A DNA stretch of 64,000 bases from positions 1 through 64,000 of the forward strand of contig CAJNOL010000941.1 in NCBI GenBank assembly GCA_905250125.1. Reading direction: 5' to 3'. The notes beneath the pieces are model-generated. The model saw only the letters and a list, made by a program, of their open reading frames with translations, did no database searches and was not told the DNA's origin. Source of the DNA: Rotaria sordida (Eukaryota; Rotifera; Eurotatoria; Philodinida; Philodinidae). The position numbers were made by a program, and so were the translations under genes. Position 1 is the first letter of the stretch. Every line of letters begins with the position of its first letter. Positions 1 to 11,868 of the stretch are shown here, one piece after another.

Positions 1-1775
1 TTATAATATTTGATTAGAGCATATTCCAAAAGAAAAACTAAGGAAAACATACCAATCGAACTGATCGATTAATGGCATAAACAGAAATAAGTGTCAATCT
101 CATCTTTAAATGTTTGTATGTCCCGTAAAAATATGCAAATATGAATCTTTCTAATTATAATCGCATTTAGATATAATTAACCACTACTAGATTTTTTTTT
201 TGTTACGTTGCTGTACTTTATGAAGAAAGAAGTGTATGAGTTGCTGTTGGACTCGACCTAGAATTCATATATATCCTATCATGTAGGTCAATCATATTTT
301 TTTATTTTATTTGGCACCATTATTTCTCTGATTTTTGGAAGAATTACAAATGAAATAGAATAATCTTTTCAAAGATAGAAGAGGATATGTGATTGACCTA
401 CACTATAGGAGTTGTAGTTCAAATCTGACCTCAATGTATAAGTCAAAGTCGTTCATAACAAAGAAAAATAAAGACAATTTTATGATTGATATATTTCGTC
501 AAGTTTCTTTCTTTGCATACATCAAATCATCTCTTACCATATGTTATATGAAAATAAATATTCAAATGTCTCGTTGATCTAGTTGATATCAATAACATTT
601 CTATAATATTTTTTTCATATTTTAATCTTATAAGAATTGTGCTAATCATTTTTTTTTTATTAGAATTGTTAAGATAATTTTGAAAATTTAAATAGCACAT
701 TGTTATAATCAATGTCTAAGTAAAATGATGATAAATACTCGAAATTTCTTATGATATATGTTCGAAAATTATTTATTATTATTATTAGAGTAATTTAAAG
801 AAACACAATGAGTCATTTTTTCTTATCAATTAATTAATATTTTTCATCGTTTTTCTTCATCTCAAGGGAAAAAAACACGACTTTATTTAGATTTATTTTA
901 TAGATTTCGAAAATGATTTATGATTAATTTAATATTAGACTTTCAAAATCCAAAACAGTTTTTTCATGTGATTAATTATGTAGTTTAGATATTTTTAATA
1001 TTGAAAAGAATATTTCCATTAACATGATCACAATTTGGTATATTCTCATTATCATGTGAAATGTTCTTTCCTTATTACCATGAGATCATTATTTGTTTTT
1101 CTCTGTCTATACTTTTAAAATTCATATTTGATTTATTGGAATTTATTTTTATTTTTCTATTTTAAATCATCATATAGAATAAATAATATTCACCAAATAT
1201 TTTTGTTTTTAAATAGTCGTTTAATTTATGATTATCTTTTTACAATATTTGCTTTTACTTTATTCGATAAATTAATGAAAATATACTATTTTGTTAAATA
1301 TGACTAAGAAGCAGATGACAGATTGCTTACTTGACAAGATAAAAAATTAATTATTACACGTCATGATTATTCGTATATTCTATACATGAAAAATATGTTT
1401 ATTCAATAAAGTTAAGAAAAAAAACCCAGTTGAATGTTATTTTAGAAGAAAATCTCATAAAAACAAAGGGCAAAAACCCTAAATATACACTCAAAATAAA
1501 ATCGTTGCACGTAGGTATGTAAAGATACATATCAAGTCAAAATAAATCAGGGAAAAATAACCTTCGACATATATTTTCTATTTTTGCATCTTTGTCGGTT
1601 TAATATCTGATTTTTGGTTACGGTTGAGAAATTTTTCTTTTTTTCTTTTATATTTATCGTCAAAAAAAACGCAAAAAGATCGAATATAAATAGATGCAAT
1701 AAAATCAGTTTTTATTTATTCATCGAAACAGAGAAATATTATTTAGTACTCTACGCATTTAATAATACATCAAAC
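1..1775. other. AT-rich intergenic stretch
   Basis: I see no gene-like open frame, RNA gene or clear mobile element here. The sequence is AT-rich with short homopolymer runs. The last 100 bases precede the first Gly-rich gene and would hold its promoter or 5' UTR, but no distinct core motif can be named. Confidence 0.5.
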
Positions 1776-2817
1776 ATGTGGGGTGGTGGTTTCAATCCTT
1801 ATGGAAGTTCAGAAATGCAATCTGATAGATGGATTCAAGGCCATATTCCCGGTGGATTAAACAGTAAGAATCATAAATTGTTATCGTTAATATTATGAGA
1901 ATAAGAATTTATTTTTATTATGTACATATATATGAATGATGACTAACAAAACTATTCAACAAAGCTTATTTTCAATTTATTTCTGTTGTTGTAATCATAA
2001 AAAACAATTTGAATAGTGATTCGAATAGAGAAAAATATACACAACAAGAATATACGAAAATAGTCTGATTACCAAATCTCAAAAGACAGGAATCCCAGAA
2101 ATTCAAATCATCAGTTTTCAGAACCTAGATTGCACAAAAATAATTATGTATAGATTTCACGAAATGGTAAAGCAAAGAATTTTTTAAAAATAATGAGACA
2201 TCTTCGAGTTTTCTGTCACCTCTTTTTTGCTGAAATCTAGCACTCTTACAAAAGTCTATAAAGGTATTTATCTATTAATTTCTATGAAAAAAACTTGTCT
2301 CTTCTAAGTACTGAAAAGTGGTCGTTCGATTTTCTACGAACTCTAATTTTCAGAATCTAGTAATCCTTTTTTTTTCTTATATTCTTAGAGGGTATGCTTT
2401 TTTCTATTTGAATCAATATTTGTATTCATTTTTTTTGCGCTACAGACAGCGAAAAAAATTCAAAATAAACCTTGTTGAATAATTTTGATAGCTATTGCAT
2501 ATATAATAAATACTTATGATTAGTTCGTTTATAATTTTCAAAGTATTCTCTTGATAAAGATTGTGTCATTTTCTGTAATAAACATTGAATTTTTATCACA
2601 AATTTCAATAGTAATTTATTTTTTTATTCGAATGAATAATATCGATCAAAAAAAAAACAGATATTCCTTAATTATTTCTTTTCATGTAGGTCCCATGGGT
2701 GAATATCTTGATAATAGAATGGGTGGAAATCCAAATCCAACATGGGGTCAAGTATATGGAGGTTATCCTGGTGTTGGTGGTTATGGTGGTGGATATGGTT
2801 ATTCATACGGATGGTAA
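1776..2817 (+). CDS. Small Gly/Tyr-rich protein, paralogue A (2 exons)
   Basis: Not recognised. Two exons, 1776-1863 and 2690-2817, joined across an 826-bp intron (donor GTAAGAA, acceptor TTCATGTAG), give 71 aa. The protein starts MWGGGFNPYG, has a central block PGGLNSPMGEYLDN followed by MGGNPNPTWGQ, and ends in a Gly/Tyr tail finishing SYGW. No signal peptide or membrane segment is evident. A second gene at 7618-7971 has the same exon structure, the same intron phase (a Ser codon split after its first base) and the same central block. This conservation is what makes me call it a gene rather than a chance ORF. The start is the ATG that aligns with the paralogue; the frame is open upstream but shares nothing with it. 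Function unknown; the Gly-rich tail suggests a structural, sticky or condensate-forming peptide, which is inference. Confidence 0.7.
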
Positions 2818-5219
2818 TAGCACTGCAGAAATTCGAACTATTTTTTTTTTCTTAATATAGAATACATTAATCTAGCAATTAAAGATTGATTTTTTTTTGT
2901 AATCATAATAAACGTACTCTTCATCGAAATCAACTTTTGTTCAAATAAGACTTATGATTTGAAAGAATAACATTTCGATCATTAAAATAGATTTTCAATA
3001 TGAATACATTGTTTCAAAGATTATTCTTGCAATATATATAAAAAGTCATTAAATTTTTCATAACGACGTAAACTACTTAAATCATGACATGAAAATCTAC
3101 AATCAGATATCTCTCAACGACATAATTCAATATATTTTTCATTGTAATATTTTGTGAAATCATCAGTTTATGCTGAAGATTATTCTTGTAATTAATCAAT
3201 TAAAACTAAATAAGTCATAAGAAGAAAATTTTTTAAAATTTCTATACAAGAGATTAAACTCATTTTCATATAAATACTTTTGTAGTCAAAATGCATTTGA
3301 ATACATTCCAAATGAAATTTAAAAAGTAAATTTCGATTTATCTGAGATTCGAAATAAGCTGTCATCGATATCATGTTACGATGATTCCAGTCTATTCTGA
3401 TAAATGCATTGAAAAATTACTTCAAGTGATGATAGTCAAACTTTAACAAGTGAATCAGCGATCCAAAGTCGTGCATATTACACTACAAACTTGTTCTAGC
3501 TCAATATGTTTTCTTATTCCAAACCAAAATATATTTGAATTTATTTTAGTGTACAAACAGTTAATTCTATCGACGTAAAATATTTAATACTTCATGTAAC
3601 TTTTTATTTTGTCTTTTTTAATAAATTTCGTAGTTTTAAATTATATGTTAAACTTGTTTATTGTCTATGAGTCATAATTAATATTAAACGATTTTTTTTT
3701 GGAATGTAGTGGTCTTAATATAGCAAATGATTTTATGTAAGATTTCAATAAATGACCTTTTGAACAACTTCTACATGTAGTTTATTACAAAACCATGTTT
3801 GAATTCATCTATTTTGTATTTAGTGTTTATATGTGGATTGTAGTGTAATGTGACACGAAAATTATTGATAATATGTTTTTATTTTGGTTGTAGGCAAAAG
3901 CAAGAGAAATATTTTGTACAAATAAAAACAATACTTTTAAGAGCATATACGACTAAAATAAAGATTTTCTTTTTCATCAGAAAAAAAGTTGATTAAGTAC
4001 ATTTTTTTGTAATATTAATATAATTTCTTGTTAATAGTAATTAGAAGTCCTGAACATTATTGTCGATGAATATCAGAATGAACATAATTATTTATTGTTC
4101 GACAAGTATTTGTTTATCAACAATGTATTTCTACGACATGTTTTTAATAAAAGTTAAATTTAACTATCTTTTTATCTAGTCTTTAATACATTATATTTAG
4201 CATACAATACTTGATATCATATCAATATATTAACTTCATTTAAAAAAAATGATATTAACAACGAAAGACACTGATAAAAAGCGACTGTATACTTCTATTC
4301 TATGGCAGAATCCCTATGAATATTCATTTAAAATAAACAAAAAAGAAAGAAAAAAGATGTATAAAGAGTAATTTTACAGATGAACAAGTCACTCTCCCTA
4401 TCTATCTCTATGAGTTTGGTAATATTCTTTCTATTCTATTGGAAATAATCGATTTCTAAAAGCTCTGTAAAAAAAACATTTCTGAGGAACATATGACACT
4501 AAATTAGAGAGAGATGTATATTAAGCCTTACTTATAGTGGAGCAGAGAAATAAGAAAAAACAATATTAAAAGTGCACATTTTTATGAGAGAAATACGTCA
4601 ACATTCAAGATATTTATTTCGTTATCTTTGCATCCATATGAGTATTCACAATTCAGAAAATACAGATAACATAAGGAATGGTATTTATAATCAAAAAAAT
4701 GTTTTTCTTCTTTCTTTTTGCATTAGTGTAACTTTCAAAAGGATTCGTTGATTGCGACTAGATTTTTGTAGTATACATTTCTGTTTGTTTTCGTTATTTC
4801 TCCTTGGTTATTGTATACTAAGTTAATTAGTTCTTCTATGAAACTTAGTTCAAGATCTTTAGAATCCCGTTCAAATTTCGTTGAGATTGCCTAGGATGTT
4901 ATGATTCATGATGAATTTTCTATTTTGATTGAAGACTTTTGATGATGATGAATTCAATAGATTTAATAAAATCTGACACAGTTAAATTTATTGATAATCT
5001 CTTTCGATTTAAACAGAATCTTTTTTTATTGTTTTTTGACATTTTGCCCAATTATCATACATAGATTATAATAAAAACTTGATATTATATCCGTGGTGTT
5101 TTCGTTGGTTGCTATTATCTTTAATATTTGGGAAACTTTATGTACAGTACTCAATTGCACAATTTAGTCACTTTTAGACTTTTCAAGTATTAGATCTTTT
5201 TCAAGACATAGCAAATACT
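2818..5219. other. AT-rich intergenic stretch between Gly-rich gene A and the mariner
   Basis: AT-rich sequence with many stops in all frames. An AATAAA-like motif near 2905 could serve polyadenylation of gene A. I see no other gene or repeat. Confidence 0.45.
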
Positions 5220-5506
5220 TAGGTCATTCCAAAAGTAGTGACACTGACACTTTATTAGCATATTGTAAGCTGAAGGGAATTTTCTTTTTTTTATATAGTG
5301 ATACTAAAAATAATGCTCAATCTTTTTGTGATATTGATTCACTCTTAAATTGATCTCATGATAGGAAAACTTCGATAAAAAATATTTGTTATGATATGTG
5401 ACGATAATATAATATCATATTTCTTTTTGATGTATATTTACTTGTTGACGTTCTTTCTATTCTCTGCTCCTCTTTTTTTCTCGTCGTCTTTGATAACTAA
5501 TCGTCT
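5220..5506 (+). repeat. Left TIR of the mariner element
   Basis: About 287 bp, matching the reverse complement of 6488-6762 along its length with scattered substitutions and small indels. Typical mariners have TIRs of about 30 bp, so this arm is long for the family. Confidence 0.8.
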
Positions 5507-6487
5507 ACTCATACACATATAGAGAGACACGTGTCTTGTTTGTTTAGTATGTATGTGCAGTCTGTTAAAGTTTTTAAGTAAAAGAGCTAAAGCTAGATTA
5601 AATCTCGCATCATTCATGCCTATTTACACGAATAAGGAGAATTTCCGTTTCTACATTAAAGTGCATACTGCACTTGGTTATTCAAGTAAGAACTATTCAT
5701 GATAAATTTTACACTGTTTTTGGTGACGAAGCTCCTTCTTATAGAACAGTTGCTAGATGGTCTCATTGATTTTGTGGAGATCGATCTGATAGATCTGTGA
5801 TCGAGACAAATTCTGGAAATATTGAACACGTTCAAAGCATTACCGATGAACTGCAAGAGCAAACTAGTCTAGGACATGGCACCGTATATCGAATAGTATC
5901 CGATCATTTGAAGCTAAAAAAGATTACTGCTCGTTATGTATCTAAACATTTGACCGGTTTTTCAACGAGCTGAATGAGTTCGAAATATGTAAAGAAAATT
6001 TAACAAAATTTGAACGAGAAACATTGAAATTATGTGATATGGTGACAGGCAATGAATCGTAGGTTTATCATAAACAAACTGGCAGAAAATCATTGAATGC
6101 TGCTTGCGTGAAAAAGAGAAGACCCTCTATCGACGACAGTTCGATGTAGTCATTTCACTCCAAGAATATTGGTATGCATTTTCTTTAATTTAACTGGTCT
6201 GCTTTTGATACATAATGTTGAACAAAAGGGCAAACTATCAATCACGAGTATTATATCAATAATTGTTTATACTATGTTATTAATGAAATCAAGAACCGAA
6301 GATCCAGTAGTTCATGAATTCTTTGAATACAGAAGAATGTAAGAAGACCTTCGATAAGTGGATTCAACGAATGCAATTGTGTGTAGATAACGAAGGCGAT
6401 TATTTCGAATATTTGATGAAATAAAAAATTGTTTTAGTATTTCTTTTTTGTTTCGAAGCGATTAATATCACTTACTCTAATATAAAT

Positions 6488-6762
6488 AGACGATTAGGTA
6501 TCAAAGATGACAAGAAAAAAAGAAAGAACATGTCAACAAGTGAATATGCATCAAAAAGAAACATAATAATTATGTTATCATCACATATCATAACAAATAC
6601 TTTTTATCGAAATTTTCCTGTCATAACATCAGTTTAAGAGTGAATCAATATCTTAGAAAGATTGAGCATTATTTTTAGTATTACTATATAAAAAAAAGAA
6701 AATTCCCTTCAGCTTACTATATGCTAATAAAGTGTCAGTGCCACTACTTTTGGAACGATCTA
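6488..6762 (-). repeat. Right TIR of the mariner element
   Basis: Inverted partner of 5220-5506; it ends in TA at 6761-6762. The arms are diverged from each other, which suggests an old insertion. Confidence 0.8.
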
Positions 6763-7617
6763 AGTAAAAACCAATCAAATAGAGTATATGATTTGAGTGT
6801 AAGATTGTTAATTTTACTTTACCAAACTAAAAGAAAAGAGTTAGGTTGGTTAGAAATCATAAGTGATTAATCATCACTATTTAAGAATTATTCGAAACAT
6901 GTAAATATGAGATTTCTACTTACATAGTACAATACAACATCTCATCTTTCCTCTTCTCCTATTCAATAAGTAGGGTATGATTACTTTGTTCTACTATTGT
7001 GAACAATGATCGACAGTCAATAATAACGATTCATATAACAACAATCAATTTGTATCATAAAAAAAGAATATACTGGCAGGAATAGAGAGAAAACTATAAC
7101 TTGTCAATTTCAATTAATTATTAAGTGAAATATTAGAAAAACATTTCATTACAAAAGTTCTAACAATCGAAATTACAAAATCTGAAAAAGATTATTGAAC
7201 ATCAATTAATTGAAGAATTGAAAAGAAAACAATTGTTGATCGGAAACAATTTTTATTCAAGGTTTAAATATTCTATAATTGATCTATTACCACAATTAAA
7301 AGATTTAGAAAAAAAACAAGCACATTAATTAAATCTATTCGCTCAGCAAATATTCCAAGGTCGAATAATGGATCCTCTTCAGCAATATCGTTATGGACGT
7401 TTATGAGTGCATTTTAGGGAAGTCAACGGATACAAAATTTCCAGAAATAGATTATTGCTGCGTATATGTGTTATGATACTCAATAGAGTCATGCATCATT
7501 ACTTTTCATTCTGATTCATTTTTTTGAAGAACAAAAACGTAAAAAAAATGTTATATAAAAAGATTGATCAGAATCATTTATTTATTGCATTTATCTACTT
7601 TTTACTATACAGCGACT
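6763..7617. other. Intergenic, upstream of Gly-rich gene B
   Basis: No gene seen. A TATACAG at about 7607-7613, just before the ATG of gene B, could be the acceptor of a 5' UTR intron, but this is only a possibility. Confidence 0.4.
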
Positions 7618-7971
7618 ATGTGGGGAAATAATCCAAATAATTATGGTGGTAATACGGGAGAACGTATGACTGATAATATAATTCAAAATACTGTTCCTGG
7701 AGGACTAAACAGTAAGGCATTTTTATTAAATCAATGTTTTTTCTAATGAATTCGACTTCATATCGATTGAAGAATGTTAAAGATAACTGCTTGTTACTTA
7801 TTTTTAGGTGCATTGGGTGAGCAATTGGATAACATGATGGGTGGCAATCCCAATCCAACGTATGGTCAAATTCACGGAGGTGCTCCTGGAGTTGGCGGTC
7901 AATATGGTGGTCAATATGGTGGTCAATATGGTGGTCAATATGGTGGTGAACAACATCATCATCATCATTAA
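7618..7971 (+). CDS. Small Gly-rich protein with His tail, paralogue B (2 exons)
   Basis: Exons 7618-7711 and 7808-7971 with a 96-bp intron (donor GTAAGGC, acceptor TTTTTAG) give 85 aa. The protein begins MWGNNPNNYGGN, carries the shared block PGGLNSALGEQLDN then MGGNPNPTYGQ, and then has four QYGG repeats followed by EQHHHHH. The head and middle align with paralogue A; the tails differ (QYGG repeats and His run against a Gly/Tyr tail), so the tail is evolving by repeat expansion while the core is held. The intron sits at the identical codon in both genes. A tandem duplication is the simplest origin. A run of five His could bind metal, but nothing else supports that. Family not recognised. 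Confidence 0.72.
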
Positions 7972-9780
7972 CAAGGTTGATGGTAAATATTCATCAACGA
8001 AATAAATCAATGATGTCAAAACAAACTATATATTTCTTTTTTTTTTCTAATAATGATTCATTTATAATATGAATAATAAACTAGCAGTAACATATAATTA
8101 TTGCAAAATTTTTTCGACAGAAGTATTATAATTATTGATTTGAATCTGATTTTCCTAATTTCAATGTCGACAATGGATTTTTAGATGCTAAATTATAAGA
8201 TTATGCTATTTGGAACACACTCATCAATTCAAAGAATTCATTCTCACGGATTATTCTGAAAAATATCAAAGAAAATAATCTCATTTTAATCATTTCAAAT
8301 AAGAACGAAAGAAAGAACGATTAGAATATTTAATGAAACAGTTCAGAAAGTTTTCTATTCAGATGAAGAAAGATTCCATAATAGAATAAAACAATAAAAA
8401 ATATATTCGTCAAACTACACAACGTTATCTTTATGATTCAGATAGGTTTTTATGTTTTGATGCATGTATTCATTTTCATTGTTATTTTCATGAATAATAG
8501 CCACAGTGCATTGACATTTTCGTACTAACAATATGAGTCAAATATAAAAATGTATAATTGTGACAAGTGAATAACAAAATTATTCATACATGCATAAGGA
8601 TGACACTTTTGTCTTTATCTTACTTTGCTTTTATAAAGTACAAGCAAATTTAAATAGATACAGCTTTATTACAAGATAAATAATAAAGTAGAAAATTATG
8701 AAATTATTTAATAACGTTTTGATTCGAAATCAGCTAGAATACAAGTATTGATATCGTTCTCTTGAGTTGATATCCTGTTCTCAAATTATTTCGTACAAGA
8801 CATCAAATGTTATTACCTTTCGTGTTACTTTTCTTTTATTCATACTTATACTCTTGTTTTATTTTAAACTGATTTTTTTTGCAGCCAAAAGAGTAAAAAA
8901 AAACAGTCTAGAAGGTTTTATGTTTTAGTAAATACACTAAATTATTACGCTAGGTTAATATGAGCTTCTTGAAAAAAATAATATAATTTTTTTTTTAACG
9001 GTCCTCTTTTCAAAACTCTTAGTTCTTATTTACTATCGATTTCACATAGAGTTGCTGTCACATAATTTTCTGATTGAATCATGGACTCTATCTATGGCCT
9101 GGATATTGTACAGAGAGAAGGAGCAGTATGATGTCTTTTTTCTATCTTTAAAGTCTTTTATATTTGGTGAAAAAGCTTCGATTATATAATGACGTCTTAC
9201 TTTTGTTGTTGTGATATTCATAAAAAATCTTCTATCTCATTTAACTTTTAATCGTAGCAGTCTTTGTATATTCAAACACGAAAGTTTCTTTTTTAAAAAA
9301 TCTAAATGAATGTATAAAAATTAAACAAACAGTTTTGGACTGCAAACCGCTGAAAGTTATCGTGAAAAACGAACAAATCTCGCCTGTAACGCACATACAT
9401 GTTTTTATTATTGTCTCTTCCTTATATAGTTGTCTGTCTATCATTCAAGGAAGAAGAGCATGAAGAAACCGTTGAGCTGTTTTCATCTGACATTTCATTT
9501 TTCTTTTTACACGTTGAACTTTATCGAAATAATATTTTCTTATACAATTTTGCTTGCATCATTCCAGAACATGATTTTAAATCCAAAATATCATCAACTA
9601 TTTCATTTCAAACTTAAAATCCTATTCGAAAAATTAATAATCATCATCATTTTCATGATCGTTCAAAATCAAATTTAAGAAGAAGCAATTCTGTCAAAAC
9701 TTTATCAAGTTCTTTAAAAACGAAGAAAACAGTAACTTTGTCTCGATAAAATAACACAAATCAAACAGATGCACTAAAAT
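7972..9780. other. AT-rich intergenic stretch
   Basis: Open frames here are short and lack codon or domain signal. An AATAATAAA at about 8071 may be the polyadenylation signal of gene B. No other element recognised. Confidence 0.45.
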
Positions 9781-11868
9781 CTCCGACATATTAGAAGACT
9801 CGGGGTCTTCTATTTTGTCTTATCATTCATAAGTTACAAGGGGGTCTTCTAATATGTCCCTTAAAAAAAGCTAGTTTTTGATAGTATCGCCAACAAATTT
9901 TGCTTCTAGTCAATTTTTGTTCAATACACCATTAGTAAACGAGTTTATTTTATTTATTCGTTGTGCGTAGAATGAGAAAGAATCATATATTACCCTGTGA
10001 TAAGGAAGAAGGTCATTGTTAGTAAGAAGTGTTCTAAGAACAGTACAGGCAATACTCCCTAACATCTTGGTACAATGTCCAATAGAATTTTTTTTTCTAA
10101 AGAATTCTATTGTCACTGCCCAGTGAAAAATATTTCGAAAAAAAACGGAACAGAATGGTCTCATGAAAATATGGAAACATTTTTCCTACGTAAAGAATGT
10201 GTTCATGTTCAAGAAGAAACGTTCTCAGTCTGAAGGAACTCGTTCTTTGCTGTTCCACAATAATGCTGGATACTTTCTTTTCTATTGAGAAATTGTTCTC
10301 TATTTGAAGGGAAGGCATTCAGAACCATTCTTAAACCAATAGAACCCATTCTAGTTCATTCTCTTTCGAAACGGTACAGATAGCATTCGATCGAAATAAG
10401 ATCGTTTTCTTTTATGTTCTCTAGAGAGGTATTAAAAGAATGAATTCTTCTTAGTGATGAATACTTTCTTTTGGAATTGAACCACATTTTGATTCAAAAA
10501 TCAAAGATCTAAAGCAAAGCAGGTTGAAATTGATGTGAGAAATGGTGGAACCTTTGGTTAGTTGTTCTCTGGGAATGCTAGGTCTGATTTAGAAAAAATA
10601 TGATTTTAATAACGGTTTGAGTTAGAATGAATTGGAGCACGGCATTCGATAGAGCTTGTCGAGTTACCACGGAAATGGTCTTTTGACGAATTACAGATTC
10701 ACCCATTAATAATCAGCCGTATGATCGAGAAAGTTAACTGCTTTCAAGAAGAGAAAACATTCCAAAAATGGTGGAAAGGGTTCCAAAAGTGATGGAATGC
10801 TTTTTTGATCGTTCCATTTCGGAACTGCTAAGAACACGTTCCAAAAGTGATAGAAGACGTTCTAGACCGTTCCATTTTGGAATGCTTTCCATTTGTTTCG
10901 TAACGTTTTCTTTTCTTAAAAAAAGGGCTTTCATTTTTTTGGAACGCATTCTCAACCGTTTTTTTTATGGAATATTTTTCACTGGGTGGCAACATTTTAC
11001 CTTCTAAATAACTATATAACTGAAAAAAGAAAATGATCTTCTTTTTGTCAAATTTACTTAAGGCAACTGTTAATGTTGAGGTTTGATTAGTACCGGCGAA
11101 ATCTACCACTAACATAATTATTGGTCACAAGTTAACTTCGGTGAATATGATTGTCTTCTGAAGAAACAGTTTGTAGAAAAACAGCAGTTGAATACACATT
11201 TTGTATTTTCTTTTGGCTGTTTCGAAAAATGCCTGTGGGTTGTATTGAGAAAAGAAATTCGTTCTCAGACTCATAAGTACTCACCGAACAAACTTCAAAG
11301 TGTATACGTGAAGTTAGGCTTTCTTCAACTATAAAAATCTGTTTTGAAATAAAGACGTTTCTGAACTTCTAGAAGAAATTTATAGACGAACAAGCTTTCT
11401 AATTAATATAAAACGAAATTTTATAAAATATGTTACTATTTTACAAAGATCCCTTCATGTGCTACACCCACGAATGTGGACTCGGCCCCTTAGATCGTAT
11501 GGTCATAGAAAGGTTTTTCCACAGATGAAAATTAATGAATTTTTTTAGAGTAAGCTGCAAAGAAGAACTAAAATGACTCCACGATATGCTTTCAAAAAAA
11601 AACATATTACTTTATAAACAGTTATTTCCTATTAGTTGTTTCTCAAGATTTTTCTAACTTGGAACTGACAGATCGTTATCACGACGAAAATAAAATATTG
11701 TTCATACTGAACTTAGACATCATTATGGGGTTAAATTCTAAAAAATACCACTACGTTCCAGAAATTATTTTTAAAAAATTGATTTTGTGAAGGGTCTTCT
11801 AATATGTCCTTTGCTTCATTTATCGAATGGAGATCTTGTATTATAGGGGATCTTCTAATGTGTCGGAG
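9781..11868. mobile_element. Non-coding inverted-repeat DNA element, 2.1 kb
   Basis: The ends are inverted: CTCCGACATATTAGAAGA at 9781-9798 and TCTTCTAATGTGTCGGAG at 11851-11868 (one mismatch). A related motif, GTCTTCTAATATGTCC, recurs just inside each end (about 9844 and 11794), giving the subterminal-repeat layout of non-autonomous cut-and-paste elements. A second inverted pair lies inside: about 10118-10165 (CCAGTGAAAAATATT) against 10945-10986 (AATATTTTTCACTGG). The middle has repeated GTTCCAAAAGTGAT units (10790-10855). No transposase frame is seen. Target duplication is unclear, so the superfamily is not assigned. Confidence 0.65.

Larger units (their letters stand above)
5220..6762 (+). 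mobile_element. Degenerate mariner (Tc1/mariner) transposon with long TIRs
   Basis: Left arm 5220-5506 and right arm 6488-6762 are imperfect inverted repeats of about 280 bp. Each end begins with TA followed by GGTCATTCC (left) or its counterpart GATCGTTCC (right), then AAAAGTAGTG. TA at both outer edges is the expected mariner target duplication. Between the arms, on the + strand from about 5600 to 6420, lie shreds of a mariner transposase: FGDEAPSYRTVARW, then ETNSGNIEHVQSI, then GHGTVYRIVSDHL followed by KITARYVSKHL (the helix-turn-helix region), and later VTGNES followed by VYHKQTGRKS, which matches the region around the first catalytic Asp (the Asp position reads Asn). Several stops and frame shifts interrupt it, so it is inactive. 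It sits between the two Gly-rich paralogues. Confidence 0.85.

Noticed and set aside
7804-8019. Minus-strand frame with repeated LTTI
   Set aside because: Shadow of the QYGG repeats and His run of the real + strand exon.
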